A program made the position numbers and the translations under genes. Source: Sipunculus nudus (taxonomy: Eukaryota > Annelida > Sipuncula > Golfingiida > Sipunculidae). From it: a DNA stretch of 64,000 nucleotides. Within the stretch, counting starts at the first letter, position 1, and every line of letters begins with the position of its first letter. Shown here piece after piece: positions 1-9,880 of the stretch. The notes beneath the pieces were generated by a model. It saw nothing but the letters and a program-made list of their open reading frames with translations. It did no database searches and had not been told where the DNA came from. The DNA is taken from assembly GCA_026874595.1 (NCBI GenBank), contig CM049316.1:31355339-31419338 (forward strand). Reading direction: 5' to 3'.

Positions 1-199
1 TAGGGAGACAGACGGGTTCCCTGGCTACACAGCAGTCCCGGTTAGTGAACATTTATATCAAAAATAAGGGCAATATCGTTTAATCAAAACCGCAAATGTA
101 TATTTCAGCTATTTTTATAAAAGTCATTTATTGGTTTCTTGGACCCATTTTCCAATTTTAACACAATTTACCTATAGTTTTTTACCATTTCTGACATTA

Positions 200-220
200 T
201 TAGACCCCCGCGAAGTCTAA
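200..220. other. Dyad TTAGAC-9 nt-GTCTAA before the monomer anchor
   Basis: TTAGAC (200-205) and GTCTAA (215-220) are exact reverse complements separated by the CpG-containing spacer CCCCGCGAA. The same dyad recurs in monomers whose segment reads ATTAGACCCCCGCGAAGTC. It is broken in subtypes reading TTAGAG...GTCTAA or TTAGAC...GTCCAA, so it is not maintained in every monomer. It could form a short hairpin or be a binding site; no function can be assigned. Confidence 0.6.
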
Positions 221-274
221 AAATACATTATTTCTTCAGAAAATGGTGCCAAAAAGCAATTATGAAGGCATAAT

Positions 275-318
275 CCCTTTGCTTACCCTTTGCTTATGCT
301 TTGCTTATTCTTTGCTTA
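275..318 (+). repeat. Four tandem 11-bp repeats (nnCTTTGCTTA) inside the monomer
   Basis: Bases 275-285, 286-296, 297-307 and 308-318 are four successive 11-mers ending CTTTGCTTA; the leading two bases are CC, CC, TG and TT. This run occurs at the same place, about 32 bp after the anchor, in essentially every full monomer. The leading bases of the second unit vary between subtypes (CC, CA, GA, or CCA followed by TTTGCTTA) and are useful markers. A 2-bp insertion in the run, giving CCCTTTGTGCTTATG, marks five monomers. The run accounts for the hydrophobic leucine/cysteine-rich stretch in the apparent translations. Whether a protein binds it cannot be told from sequence. Confidence 0.93.
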
Positions 319-390
319 CGGCAAAATCACAACGGAAATGGAGCATTTTCCTAAAAATAAACACTGATATGACCCATAGGGAGATAGACG

Positions 391-415
391 GGGACTCTGA
401 CTGCACAGCAGTCCC
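391..415. other. Overlapping dyads in one monomer subtype
   Basis: GACTGC (399-404), ACA, GCAGTC (408-413) is a perfect six-base inverted repeat with a three-base loop. Overlapping it, GGGACT (391-396) and AGTCCC (410-415) form a second, mutually exclusive pairing. The full arrangement occurs in the subtype reading GGGGACTCTGACTGCACAG, for example near 8,618, 15,848, 24,826, 29,654, 41,402 and 63,213. Other subtypes (GGCTACACAGCAGTCC, GGCTGCACAGCGTTCC) lose one arm. This may be chance within a variable patch. Confidence 0.5.
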
Positions 416-2690
416 GGTTAGTGAACAGTAATATCAAAAGTAAGGGCAATATCGTTCAATCAAAACCAGAAATCTATAATTCTTCTACTTTAAAAAAGTC
501 ATTTATTTATTCCTGGGACCTATTTTCTAATTTTAACACAATTTACCTACAGTGTTTTACTATTTCTGACATTTTTAGACCCCAGCGAAGTCTAAAAATA
601 CATTATTTCTTCAGAAAATGGTGCCAAAAAGCAATTATGAAGGCATAATCCCTTTGCTTACACTTTGCTTATGCTTTGCTTATTCTTTACTTATGGCAAA
701 ATCACAACAGAAATGCAGCATTTTCCTAAAAATACACACTGATATGACCCATAGGGAGACAGACGGGTCCCCTGGCTACACAGCAGTCCCGGTTAGTGAA
801 CATTAATATAAAAAATAAGGGCAATATCGTTCAATCAAAACCGCAAATGTATATTTCAGCTATTTTTATAAAAGTCATTTATTGATTTCTTGGACCCATT
901 TTTCAATTTTAACACAATTTACCTACAGTGTTTTACTATTTCTGACATTATTAGACCACCGCAAAGTCTAAAAATACATTATTGTCTTCAGAAAATGGTG
1001 TCAAAAAGCAATTATGAAGGCATAATCCCTTTGCTTACACTTTGCTTATGCTTTGCTTATTCTTTGCTTACGGCAAAATCACAACGGAAATGGAGCATTT
1101 TCCTAAAAATAAACCCTGATATGACCCATAGGGAGATAGACAGGTCCTCTGGCTGCAGAGCGTTCCCGGTTAGTGAACATTAATATCAAAAGTAAGGGCA
1201 ATATCGTTCAATCAAAACCAGAAATGTATATTTCAGCTATTTTTATAAAAGTTATTTGATTTCTTGCACCCATTTTTCAATTTTAACACAATTTACCTAC
1301 AGTGTTTTACTATTTCTGACATTATTAGACCCCCGCGAAGTCTAAAAATACATTATTGTCTTCAGAAAATGGAGCCAAAAAGCAATTATGAAGGCATAAT
1401 CCCTTTGCTTACACTTTGCTTATGCTTTGCTTATTCTTTTCTTACGGCAAAATCACAACAGAAATGCAGCATTTTCCTAAAAATACACACTGATATGACC
1501 CATAGGGAGACAGACGGTTTCCCTGGCTACCCAGCAGTCCCGGTTAGTGAACATTAATATCAAAAATAAGGGCAATATCGTTCAATCAAAACCGCAAATG
1601 TATATTTCAGCTATTTTCATAAAAGTCATTTATTGGTTTCTTGGACCCATTTTCCAATTTTAACACAATTTACCTACAGTGTTTTACCACTGCTGACATT
1701 ATTAGACCCCCATAAAGTCCAAAAATACATTATTTCTTCAGAAAATGGTGCCAAAAAGCAATTATGAAGGCATAATCCCTTTGCTTACCCTTTGCTTATG
1801 CTTTGCTTATTCTTTGCTTACGGCAAAATCACAGCGGAAATGGAGCATTTTCCTAAAAATAAACAATAATATGACAGATAGGGAGACAGACGGGTTCCCT
1901 GGCTACACAGCAGTCCCGGTTAGTGAACATTAATGTCAAAAGTAAGGGCAATATCCTTCAATCAAAACCACAAATGTATAATTCTGCTTCTTTAAAAAAG
2001 TCATTAATTGATTCCTGGGACCCATTTTCTAATTTTAACAGAATTTAAATACAGTGTTTCACCATTTCTGACATTATTAGACCCCCGCGAAGTCTAAAAA
2101 TACATTATTTCTTCAGAAAATGGTGCCAAAAAGCAATTATGAACGCATATTCCCTTTGCTTACCCTTTGCTTATCCTTTGCTTATTCTTTGCTTACGGCA
2201 AAATCACAACGGAAATGGAGCATTTTCCTAAAAATAAACACTGATATGACCCATAGGGAGATTGACGGGTCCACTGGCTGCACAGCGTTCTCGGTTTTGT
2301 GAACATTAAAATCAAAAGTAAGGGCAATATCGTTCAATCAAAACCAGAAATGTATATTTCAGCTATTTTTATAAAAGTCATTTATTGATTCGTGGGACCT
2401 ATTTTCTAATTTTAAAAGAATTTACCTACAGTGTTTCACCATTTCTGACTTTATTAGAGCCCCGCGAAGTCTAAAAATACATTATTGTCTTCAGAAAATG
2501 GTGCCAAAAAGCAATAATGAAGGCATAATCCCTTTGCTTAGACTTTGCTTATGCTTTGCTTATTCTTTGCTTACGGCAAAATCGCAACGGAAATGGAGCA
2601 TTTTCCTAAAAATAAACACTGATATGACCCATAGGGAGATAGACGGGTACTCTGACTGCACAGCAGTCCGGTTAGTGAACATTAATATCA

Positions 2691-2854
2691 ATCCCTTTGC
2701 TTACCATTTGCTGATGCTGTGCTTATTCTTTGCTTATGGCAAAATCACAACAGAAATGCAGCATTTTCCTAAAAATACACACTAATATGACCCATAGGGA
2801 GACAGACGGGTCCCCTGGCTACACAGCAGTCCGGGTTGGTGAACATTAATATAA
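2691..2854 (+). repeat. Truncated 164-bp monomer (1 of 16)
   Basis: ATTAATATCA, which normally runs on into AAAGTAAGGGC, is joined directly to ATCCCTTTGCTTACC in the 11-mer run. This removes ~212 bp including the anchor. Only one or two bases of shared A lie at the joint. The remaining 164 bp end at the next ATTAATATAA. Confidence 0.93.
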
Positions 2855-3981
2855 AAAATAAGGGAGATATCGTTCAATCAAACCGCAAATGTATATTTCA
2901 GCTATTTTTATAAAAGTCATTTATTGATTTCTTGGACCCATTTTTCAATTTTAACACAATTTACCTACAGTGTTTTACTATTTCTGACATTATTAGACCC
3001 CCGCGAAGTCTAAAAATACATTATTGTCTTCAGAAAATGGTGCCAAAAAGCAATTATGAAGGCATATTCCCTTTGCTTACCCTTTGCTTATGCTTTGCTT
3101 ATTCTTTGCTTACGGCAAAATCACAACGGAAATGGAGCATTTTCCTAAAAATAAACACTGATATGACCCATAGGGAGATAGACGGGGACTCTGACTGCAC
3201 AGCATTCCCGGTTAGTGTACATTAATATCAAAAGTAAGGGCAATATCGTTCAATCAAAACCAGAAATGTATAATTCTGCTTCTTGAAAAAAAATCATTTA
3301 TTTATTTCTGGGACCCATTTTCTAATTTTCACAGAATTTACCTACAGTGTTTCACCATTTCTGACGTTATTAGAGCCCCGCTAAGTCTAAAAATACATTG
3401 TCTTCAGAAAAAGGTGCCAAAAAGCAATTATGAAGGCATAATCCCTTTGCTTACACTTTGCTTATGCTTTGCTTATTCTTTGCTTACGGCAAAATCACAA
3501 CGGAAATGGAACAGTTTCCTAAAAATAAACACTGATATGACCCATAGGGAGATTGACGGGTCCTCTGGCTGCACAGCGTTCTCGGTTAGTGAACATTAAT
3601 ATCAAAAGTAAGGGCAATATCGTTCAATCAAAACCAGAAATGTATATTTCAGCTATTTTTATAAAAGTCATTTATTGATTCCTGGGACCTATTTTCTAAT
3701 TTTAAAAGAATTTACCTACAGTGTTTCACCATTTCTGACTTTATTAGAGCCCCGCGAAGTCTAAAAATACATTATTGTCTTCAGAAAATGGTGCCAAAAA
3801 GCAATTATGAAGGCGTATTCCCTTTGCTTAGACTTTGCTTATGCTTTGCTTATTCTTTGCTTACGGCAAAATCGCAACGGAAATGGAGCATTTTAGTAAA
3901 AATAAACACTGATATGACCCATAGGGAGATAGACGGGTACTCTGACTGCACAGCAGTCCCGGTTAGTGAACATTAATATCA

Positions 3982-4145
3982 ATCCCTATGCTTACCATTT
4001 GCTGATGCTTTTCTTATTCTTTGCTTATGGCAAAATCACAACAGAAATGCGGCATTTTTCTAAAAATACACACTAATATGACCCATAGGGAGACAGACGG
4101 GTCCCCTGGCTACACAGCAGTCCGGGTTGGTGAACATTAATATAA
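3982..4145 (+). repeat. Truncated 164-bp monomer (2 of 16)
   Basis: Same joint; variant ATCCCTATGC, then GATGCTTTTCTTATTC. Confidence 0.92.
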
Positions 4146-5834
4146 AAAATAAGGGCAATATCGTTCAATCAAAACCGCAAATGTATATTTCAGCTATTTT
4201 TATAAAAGTCATTTATTGATTTCTTGGACCCATTTTTCAATTTTAACACAATTTACCTACAGTGTTTTACTATTTCTGACATTATTAGACCCCCGCGAAG
4301 TCTAAAAATACATTATTGTCTTCAGAAAATGGTGTCAAAAAGCAATGATGAAGGCATAATCCCTTTGCTTACACTTTGCTTATGCTTTGCTTATTCGTTG
4401 CTTACGGCAAAATCACAACGGAAATGGAGCATTTTCCTAAAAATAAACACTGATATGACCCATCGGGAGATAGACGGGTCCTCTGGCAGCAGAGCGTTCC
4501 CGGTTAGTGAACATTAATATCAAAAGTAAGGGCAATATCGTTCAATCAAAACCAGAAATGTATATTTCAGCTATTTTTATAAAAGTCATTTATTGATTTC
4601 TTGGACCCATTTTTCAATTTTAACACAATTTTCCCACAGTGTTTTACTATTTCTGACATTATTAGACCCCCGCAAAGTCTAAAAACACATTATTGTCTTC
4701 AGAAAATGGTACCAAAAAGCAATTATGAAGACATAATCCCTTTGCTTAGACTTTGCTTATGCTTTGCTTATTCTTTGCTTACGGCAAAATCACAACAGAA
4801 ATGCAGCATTTTCCTAAAAATACACACTGATATGACCCATAGGGAGACAGACGGGTTCCCTGGCTACACAGCAGTCCCGGTTAGTGAACATTAATATCAA
4901 AAATAAGGGCAATATTGTTCAATCAAAACCGCAAATGTATATTTCAGCTATTTTTATAAAAGTCATTTATTGGTTTCTTGGACCCATTTTCCAATTTTAA
5001 CACAATTTACCTACAGTGTTTTACCATTTCTGACATTATTAGACCCCCGTTAAGTCCAAAAATACATTATTTCTTCAGAAAATGGTGCCAAAAAGCAATT
5101 ATGAAGGCATAATCCCTTTGCTTACCCTTTGCTTATGCTTTGCTTATTCTTTGCTTATGGCAAAATCACAACAGAAATGCAGCAATTCCCTAAAAATACA
5201 CACTAATATGACCCATAGGGAGACAGACGGGTCCCCTGGCTACACAGCAGTCCCGGTTAGTGAATATTTATATCAAAAATAAGGGCAATATAGTTCAATC
5301 AAAACCGCAAATGTATATTTCAGCTATTTTTATAAAAGTCATTTATTGATTTCTTGGACCCATTTTTCAATTTTAACACAATTTACCTACAGTGTTTTAC
5401 TATTTCTGACATTATTAGACCACCGCGAAGTCTAAAAATACATTATTGTCTTCAGAAAATGGTGTCAAAAAGCAATTATGAAGGCATAATCCCTTTGCTT
5501 ACACTTTGCTTATGCTTTGCTAATTCTTTGCTTACAGCAAAATCACAACAGAAATGCAGCATTTTCCTAAAAATACACACTGATATGACCCATAGGGAGA
5601 CAGACGGGTTCCCTGGCTACACAGCAGTCCCGGTTAGTGAACATTAATATCAAAAATAAGGGCAATATCGTTCAATCAAAACCGCAAGTGTATATTTCAG
5701 CTATTTTTATAAAAGTCATTTATTGGTTTCTTGGACCCATTTTCCAATTTTAACACAATTTACCTACAGTGTTTTACCATTTCTGACATTATTAGACCCC
5801 CGTAAAGTCCAAAAATACATTATTTCTTCAGAAA

Positions 5835-7340
5835 ATGGTGCCAAAAAGCAATTATGAAGGCATAATCCCTTTGCTTACCCTTTGCTTATGCTTTGCTTAT
5901 TCTTTGCTTACGGCAAAATCACAGCGGAAATGGAGCATTTTCCTAAAAATAAACACTGATATGACAGATAGGGAGACAGACGGGTTCCCTGGCTACACAG
6001 CAGTCCCGGTTAGTGAACATTAATGTCAAAAGTAAGGGCAATATCCTTCAATCAAAACCACAAATGTATAATTCTGCTTCTTTAAAAAAGTCATTAATTG
6101 ATTCCTGGGACCCATTTTCTAATTTTAACAGAATTTAAATACAGTGTTTTACTATTTCTGACATTATTAGACCCCCGCGAAGTCTAAAAATACATTATTT
6201 CTTCAGAAAATGGTGCCAAAAAGCAATTATGAAGGCTTATTCCCTTTGCTTACCCTTTGTGCTTATGCTTTGCTTATTCTTTGCTTACGGCAAAATCACA
6301 ACGGAAATGGAGCATTTTCCTAAAAATACACACTGATATGACCCATAGGGAGACAGACGGGTTCCCTGGCTACACAGCAGTCCCGGTTAGTGAACATTAA
6401 TATCAAAAATAAGGGCAATATCGTTCAATCAAAACCGCAAGTGTATATTTCAGCTATTTTTATAAAAGTCATTTATTGGTTTCTTGGACCCATTTTCCAA
6501 TTTTAACACAATTTACCTACAGTGTTTTACCATTTCTGACATTATTAGACCCCCGTAAAGTCCAAAAATACATTATTTCTTCAGAAAATGGTGCCAAAAA
6601 GCAATTATGAAGGCATAATCCCTTTGCTTACCCTTTGCTTATGCTTTGCTTATTCTTTGCTTACGGCAAAATCACAGCGGAAATGGAGCATTTTCCTAAA
6701 AATAAACACTGATATGACAGATAGGGAGACAGACGGGTTCCCTGGCTACACAGCAGTCCCGGTTAGTGAACATTAATGTCAAAAGTAAGGGCAATATCCT
6801 TCAATCAAAACCACAAATGTATAATTCTGCTTCTTTAAAAAAATCATTAATTGATTCCTGGGACCCATTTTCTAATTTTAACAGAATTTAAATACAGTGT
6901 TTTACTATTTCTGACATTATTAGACCCCCGCGAAGTCTAAAAATACATTATTTCTTCAGAAAATGGTGCCAAAAAGCAATTATGAAGGCTTATTCCCTTT
7001 GCTTACCCTTTGTGCTTATGCTTTGCTTATTCTTTGCTTACGGCAAAATCACAACGGAAATGGAGCATTTTCCTAAAAATAAACACTGATATGACCCATA
7101 GGGAGATAGACGGGTCCTCTGACTGCACAGCATTCCCGGTTAGTGAACATTAATATCAAAAGTAAGGGCAATATCGTTCAATCAAAACAGAAATGTATAA
7201 TTCTGCTTCTTGAAAAAAAATCATTTATTTATTCCTGGGACCCATTTTCTAATTTTCACAGAATTTACCTACAGTGTTTCACCATTTCTGACGTTATAAG
7301 AGCCCCGCGAAGTCTAAAAATACATTATTGTCTTCAGAAA
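5835..7340 (+). repeat. Two-monomer (753-bp) tandem duplication
   Basis: The dimer anchored at 5835/6210 is followed 753 bp later by 6588/6963 with the same diagnostic changes: CACAGCGGAAATGG, GACAGATAGGG in place of GACCCATAGGG, and the 2-bp insertion CCCTTTGTGCTTATG in the second monomer. The last ~300 bp differ (RETDG-type against REIDG-type 3' patch). The same duplication is present at 22,043-23,548, but only one dimer is found at 48,349-49,102. The duplication therefore came before the 16.2-kb duplication, or the 6.7-kb lineage lost one dimer. Confidence 0.85.
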
Positions 7341-9413
7341 ATGGTGTCAAAAAGCAATTATGAAGGCATAATCCCTTTGCTTACACTTTGCTTATGCTTT
7401 GCTTATTCTTTGCTTACGGCAAAATCACAACGGAAATGGAGCATTTTCCTAAAAATAAACACTGATATGACCCATAGGGAGATTGACGGGTCCTCTGGCT
7501 GCACAGCGTTCTCGGTTAGTGAACATTAATATCAAAAGTAAGGGCAATATCGTTCAATCAAAACCAGAATTGTATATTTCAGCTATTTTTATAAAAGTCA
7601 TTTATTGATTCCTGGGACCTATTTTCTAATTTTAAAAGAATTTACCTACAGTGTTTCACCATTTTCGAAGTTATTAGAGCCCCGCAGAGTCTAAAAATAC
7701 ATTATTGTCTTCAGAAAATGGTGCCAAAAAGCAATTATGAAGGCATAATCCCTTTGCTTAGACTTTGCTTATGCTTTGCTTATTCTTTGCTTACGGCAAA
7801 ATCACAACAGAAATGCAGCATTTTCCTAAAAATACACACTGATATGACCCATAGGGAGACAGACGGGTTCCCTGGCTACACAGCAGTCCCGGTTAGTGAA
7901 CATTAATATCAAAAATAAGGGCAATATCGTTCAATCAAAACCGCAAGTGTATATTTCAGCTATTTTTATAAAAGTCATTTATTGGTTTCTTGGACCCATT
8001 TTCCAATTTTAACACAATTTACCTACAGTGTTTTACCATTTCTGACATTATTAGACCCCCGTAAAGTCCAAAAATACATTATTTCTTCAGAAAATGGTGC
8101 CAAAAAGCAATTATGAAGGCATAATCCCTTTGCTTACCCTTTGCTTATGCTTTGCTTATTCTTTGCTTATGGCAAAATCACAAGAGAAATGCAGCAATTC
8201 CCTAAAAATACACACCAATATGACCCATAGGGAGACAGACGGGTCCCCTGGCTACACAGCAGTCCCAGTTAGTGAACATTAATATCAAAAATAAGGACAA
8301 TATCGTTCAATCAAAACCGCAAATGTATATTTCAGCTATTTTTATAAAAGTCATTTATTGATTTCTTGGACCCATTTTTCAATTTTAACACAATTTACCT
8401 ATAGTTTTTTACCATTTCTGACATTATTAGACCCCCGCGAAGTCTAAAAATACATTATTTCTTCAGAAAATGGTGCCAAAAAGCAATTATGAAGGCATAA
8501 TCCCTTTGCTTACCCTTTGCTTATGCTTTGCTTATTCTTTGCTTACGGCAAAATCACAACGGAAATGGAGCATTTTCCTAAAAATAAACACTGATATGAC
8601 CCATAGGGAGATAGACGGGGACTCTGACTGCACAGCAGTCCCGGTTAGTGAACATTAATATCAAAAGTAAGGGCAATATCGTTCAATCAAAACCAGAAAT
8701 GTATAATTCTGCTACTTTAAAAAAGTCATTTATTGATTCCTGGGACCTATTTTCTAATTTTAACCAAATTTACCTATAGTTTTTTACCATTTCTGACATT
8801 ATTAGACCCCCGCGAAGTCTAAAAATACATTATTTCTTCAGAAAATGGTGCCAAAAGCAATTATGAAGGCATAATCCCTTTGCTTACCCTTTGCTTATGC
8901 TTTGCTTATTCTTTGCTTACGGCAAAATCTCAACAGAAATGCAGCATTTTCCTAAAAATACACACTGATATGACCCATAGGGAAACAGACGTGTCCCCTG
9001 GCTACACAGCAGTCCCGGTTAGTGAACATTAATATCAAAAATAAGGGCAATATCGTTCAATCAAAACCACAAATGTATATTTCAGATATTTTTATAAAAG
9101 TTATTTATTGATTTCTTGGACCCATTTTTCAATTTTAACACAATTTACGTAGAGTCTTTTACCATTTCTGACATTATTACACCCCCGTAAAGTCCAAAAA
9201 AACATTATTTCTTCAGAAAATGGTGCCAAAAAGCAATTATGAAGGCATAATCCCTTTGCTTACCCTTTGCTTTTGCTTTGCTTATTCTTTGATTACAGCA
9301 AAATCGTAACGGAAATGGAGCATTTTCCTAAAAATAAACACTGATATGACCCATAGGAAGATAGACGGGTACTCTAACTGCACAGCAGTCCCGGTTAGTG
9401 AACATTAATATCA

Positions 9414-9577
9414 ATCCCTTTGCTTACCATTTGCTTATGCTGTGCTTATTCTTTGCTTATGGCAAAATCACAACAGAAATGCAGCATTTTCCTAAAAATA
9501 CACACTAATATGACCCATAGGGAGACAGACGGGTCCCCTGGCTACACAGCAGTCCCGGTTAGGGAACAATAATATAA
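9414..9577 (+). repeat. Truncated 164-bp monomer (3 of 16)
   Basis: Same joint; this copy belongs to the 3,994-bp unit and ends AGGGAACAATAATATAA. Confidence 0.92.
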
Positions 9578-9660
9578 AAAATAAGGGCAATATCGTTCAA
9601 TCAAAACCGCAAATGTATATTTCAGCTATTTTTATAAAAGTCATTTATTGGTTTCTTGGA

Positions 9661-9700
9661 CCCCTTGGACGTTATTAGAGCCCCTTGGACGTTATTAGAG
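9661..9700 (+). repeat. 20-bp direct doublet at a small deletion
   Basis: CCCCTTGGACGTTATTAGAG occurs twice in tandem (9,661-9,680 and 9,681-9,700). It replaces the usual ~51 bp between TTCTTGGAC and GTTATTAGAG, so a deletion and a short duplication happened at one point. The same doublet is at 13,655-13,694, 35,215-35,254 and 39,209-39,248, always within the 3,994-bp unit. Confidence 0.9.
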
Positions 9701-9712
9701 CCCCGCAAAGTC

Positions 9713-9880
9713 TAAAAATACATTATTGTCTTCAGAAAATGGTGCCAAAAAGCAATTATGAAGGCATAATCCCTTTGCTTAGACTTTGCTTATGTTTAAA
9801 AATACATTATTGTCTTCAGAAAATGGTGCCAAAAAGCAATTATGAAGGCATAATCCCTTTGCTTAGACTTTGCTTATGCT
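9713..9880 (+). repeat. 84-bp tandem duplication spanning the monomer anchor
   Basis: Bases 9,713-9,796 and 9,797-9,880 are the same 84 bp, running from TAAAAATACATTATTG through the anchor into the second 11-mer unit (ATGTT at the joint, ATGCT in the second copy). Because 84 is divisible by three it lengthens the local open frame and gives a 28-residue doublet in translation. It recurs at 13,707-13,874, 35,267-35,434 and 39,261-39,428, one per 3,994-bp unit. Confidence 0.92.

Larger units (their letters stand above)
243..617 (+). repeat. Representative full-length monomer (375 bp)
   Basis: A typical monomer read from its anchor. In order it holds the ATGGTGCCAAAAAGC anchor; the 44-bp run of four 11-bp repeats (275-318); a stretch with ACGGCAAAATCACAACGG; the motif GACCCATAGGGAGA; a variable patch (391-415) that separates subtypes; GGTTAGTGAAC; ATCGTTCAATCAAAACC; a patch existing in two forms (here ATAATTCTTCTACTTTAAA, elsewhere ATATTTCAGCTATTTTTAT); an A/T-rich stretch; and a segment ending TTTAGACCCCAGCGAAGTCTAA just before the next anchor at 618. 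Neighbouring monomers follow the same order. It contains an open frame of about 62 codons, which I take to be incidental. Confidence 0.95.
1..9357 (+). repeat. Block A copy 1 (near-identical to 16,209-25,565)
   Basis: Monomers anchored at 243, 618, 995, 1369, 1745, 2120, 2498, 3037, 3411, 3788, 4329, 4706, 5082, 5459, 5835, 6210, 6588, 6963, 7341, 7718, 8094, 8470, 8845 and 9220, with truncated monomers at 2,691 and 3,982. Every monomer variant and indel recurs 16,208 bp downstream. By eye I found only isolated base differences: 1,561, 4,051, 4,379, 4,393, 4,576, 4,709, 6,843, 8,301 and 9,243. The match ends at 9,358, where the sequence switches to the 3,994-bp HOR. The window starts inside this block, so its true left edge is not visible. 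Confidence 0.93.

Noticed and set aside
243-431. Recurrent open frames of about 62, 97, 108 and 128 codons on the plus strand, as possible small hydrophobic-protein genes
   Set aside because: They are the same stretch of each monomer read over and over. The monomer is 375-377 bp, so frame is lost at each junction, stops follow at ATTAATAT, and variation includes frame-breaking indels and loss of the ATG (32,138; 25,969). The hydrophobic part is just the 11-bp repeat translated. No ribosome-binding, splice or promoter context was seen.
4394-4408. CENP-B-box-like sequence (TTCGTTGCTTACGGC)
   Set aside because: Compared with the known core nTTCGnnnnAnnCGGGn it lacks the central A and one G, and the TTCG form occurs in only three monomers (near 4,394, 20,602 and 46,908), created by a single T-to-G change in the 11-mer run.
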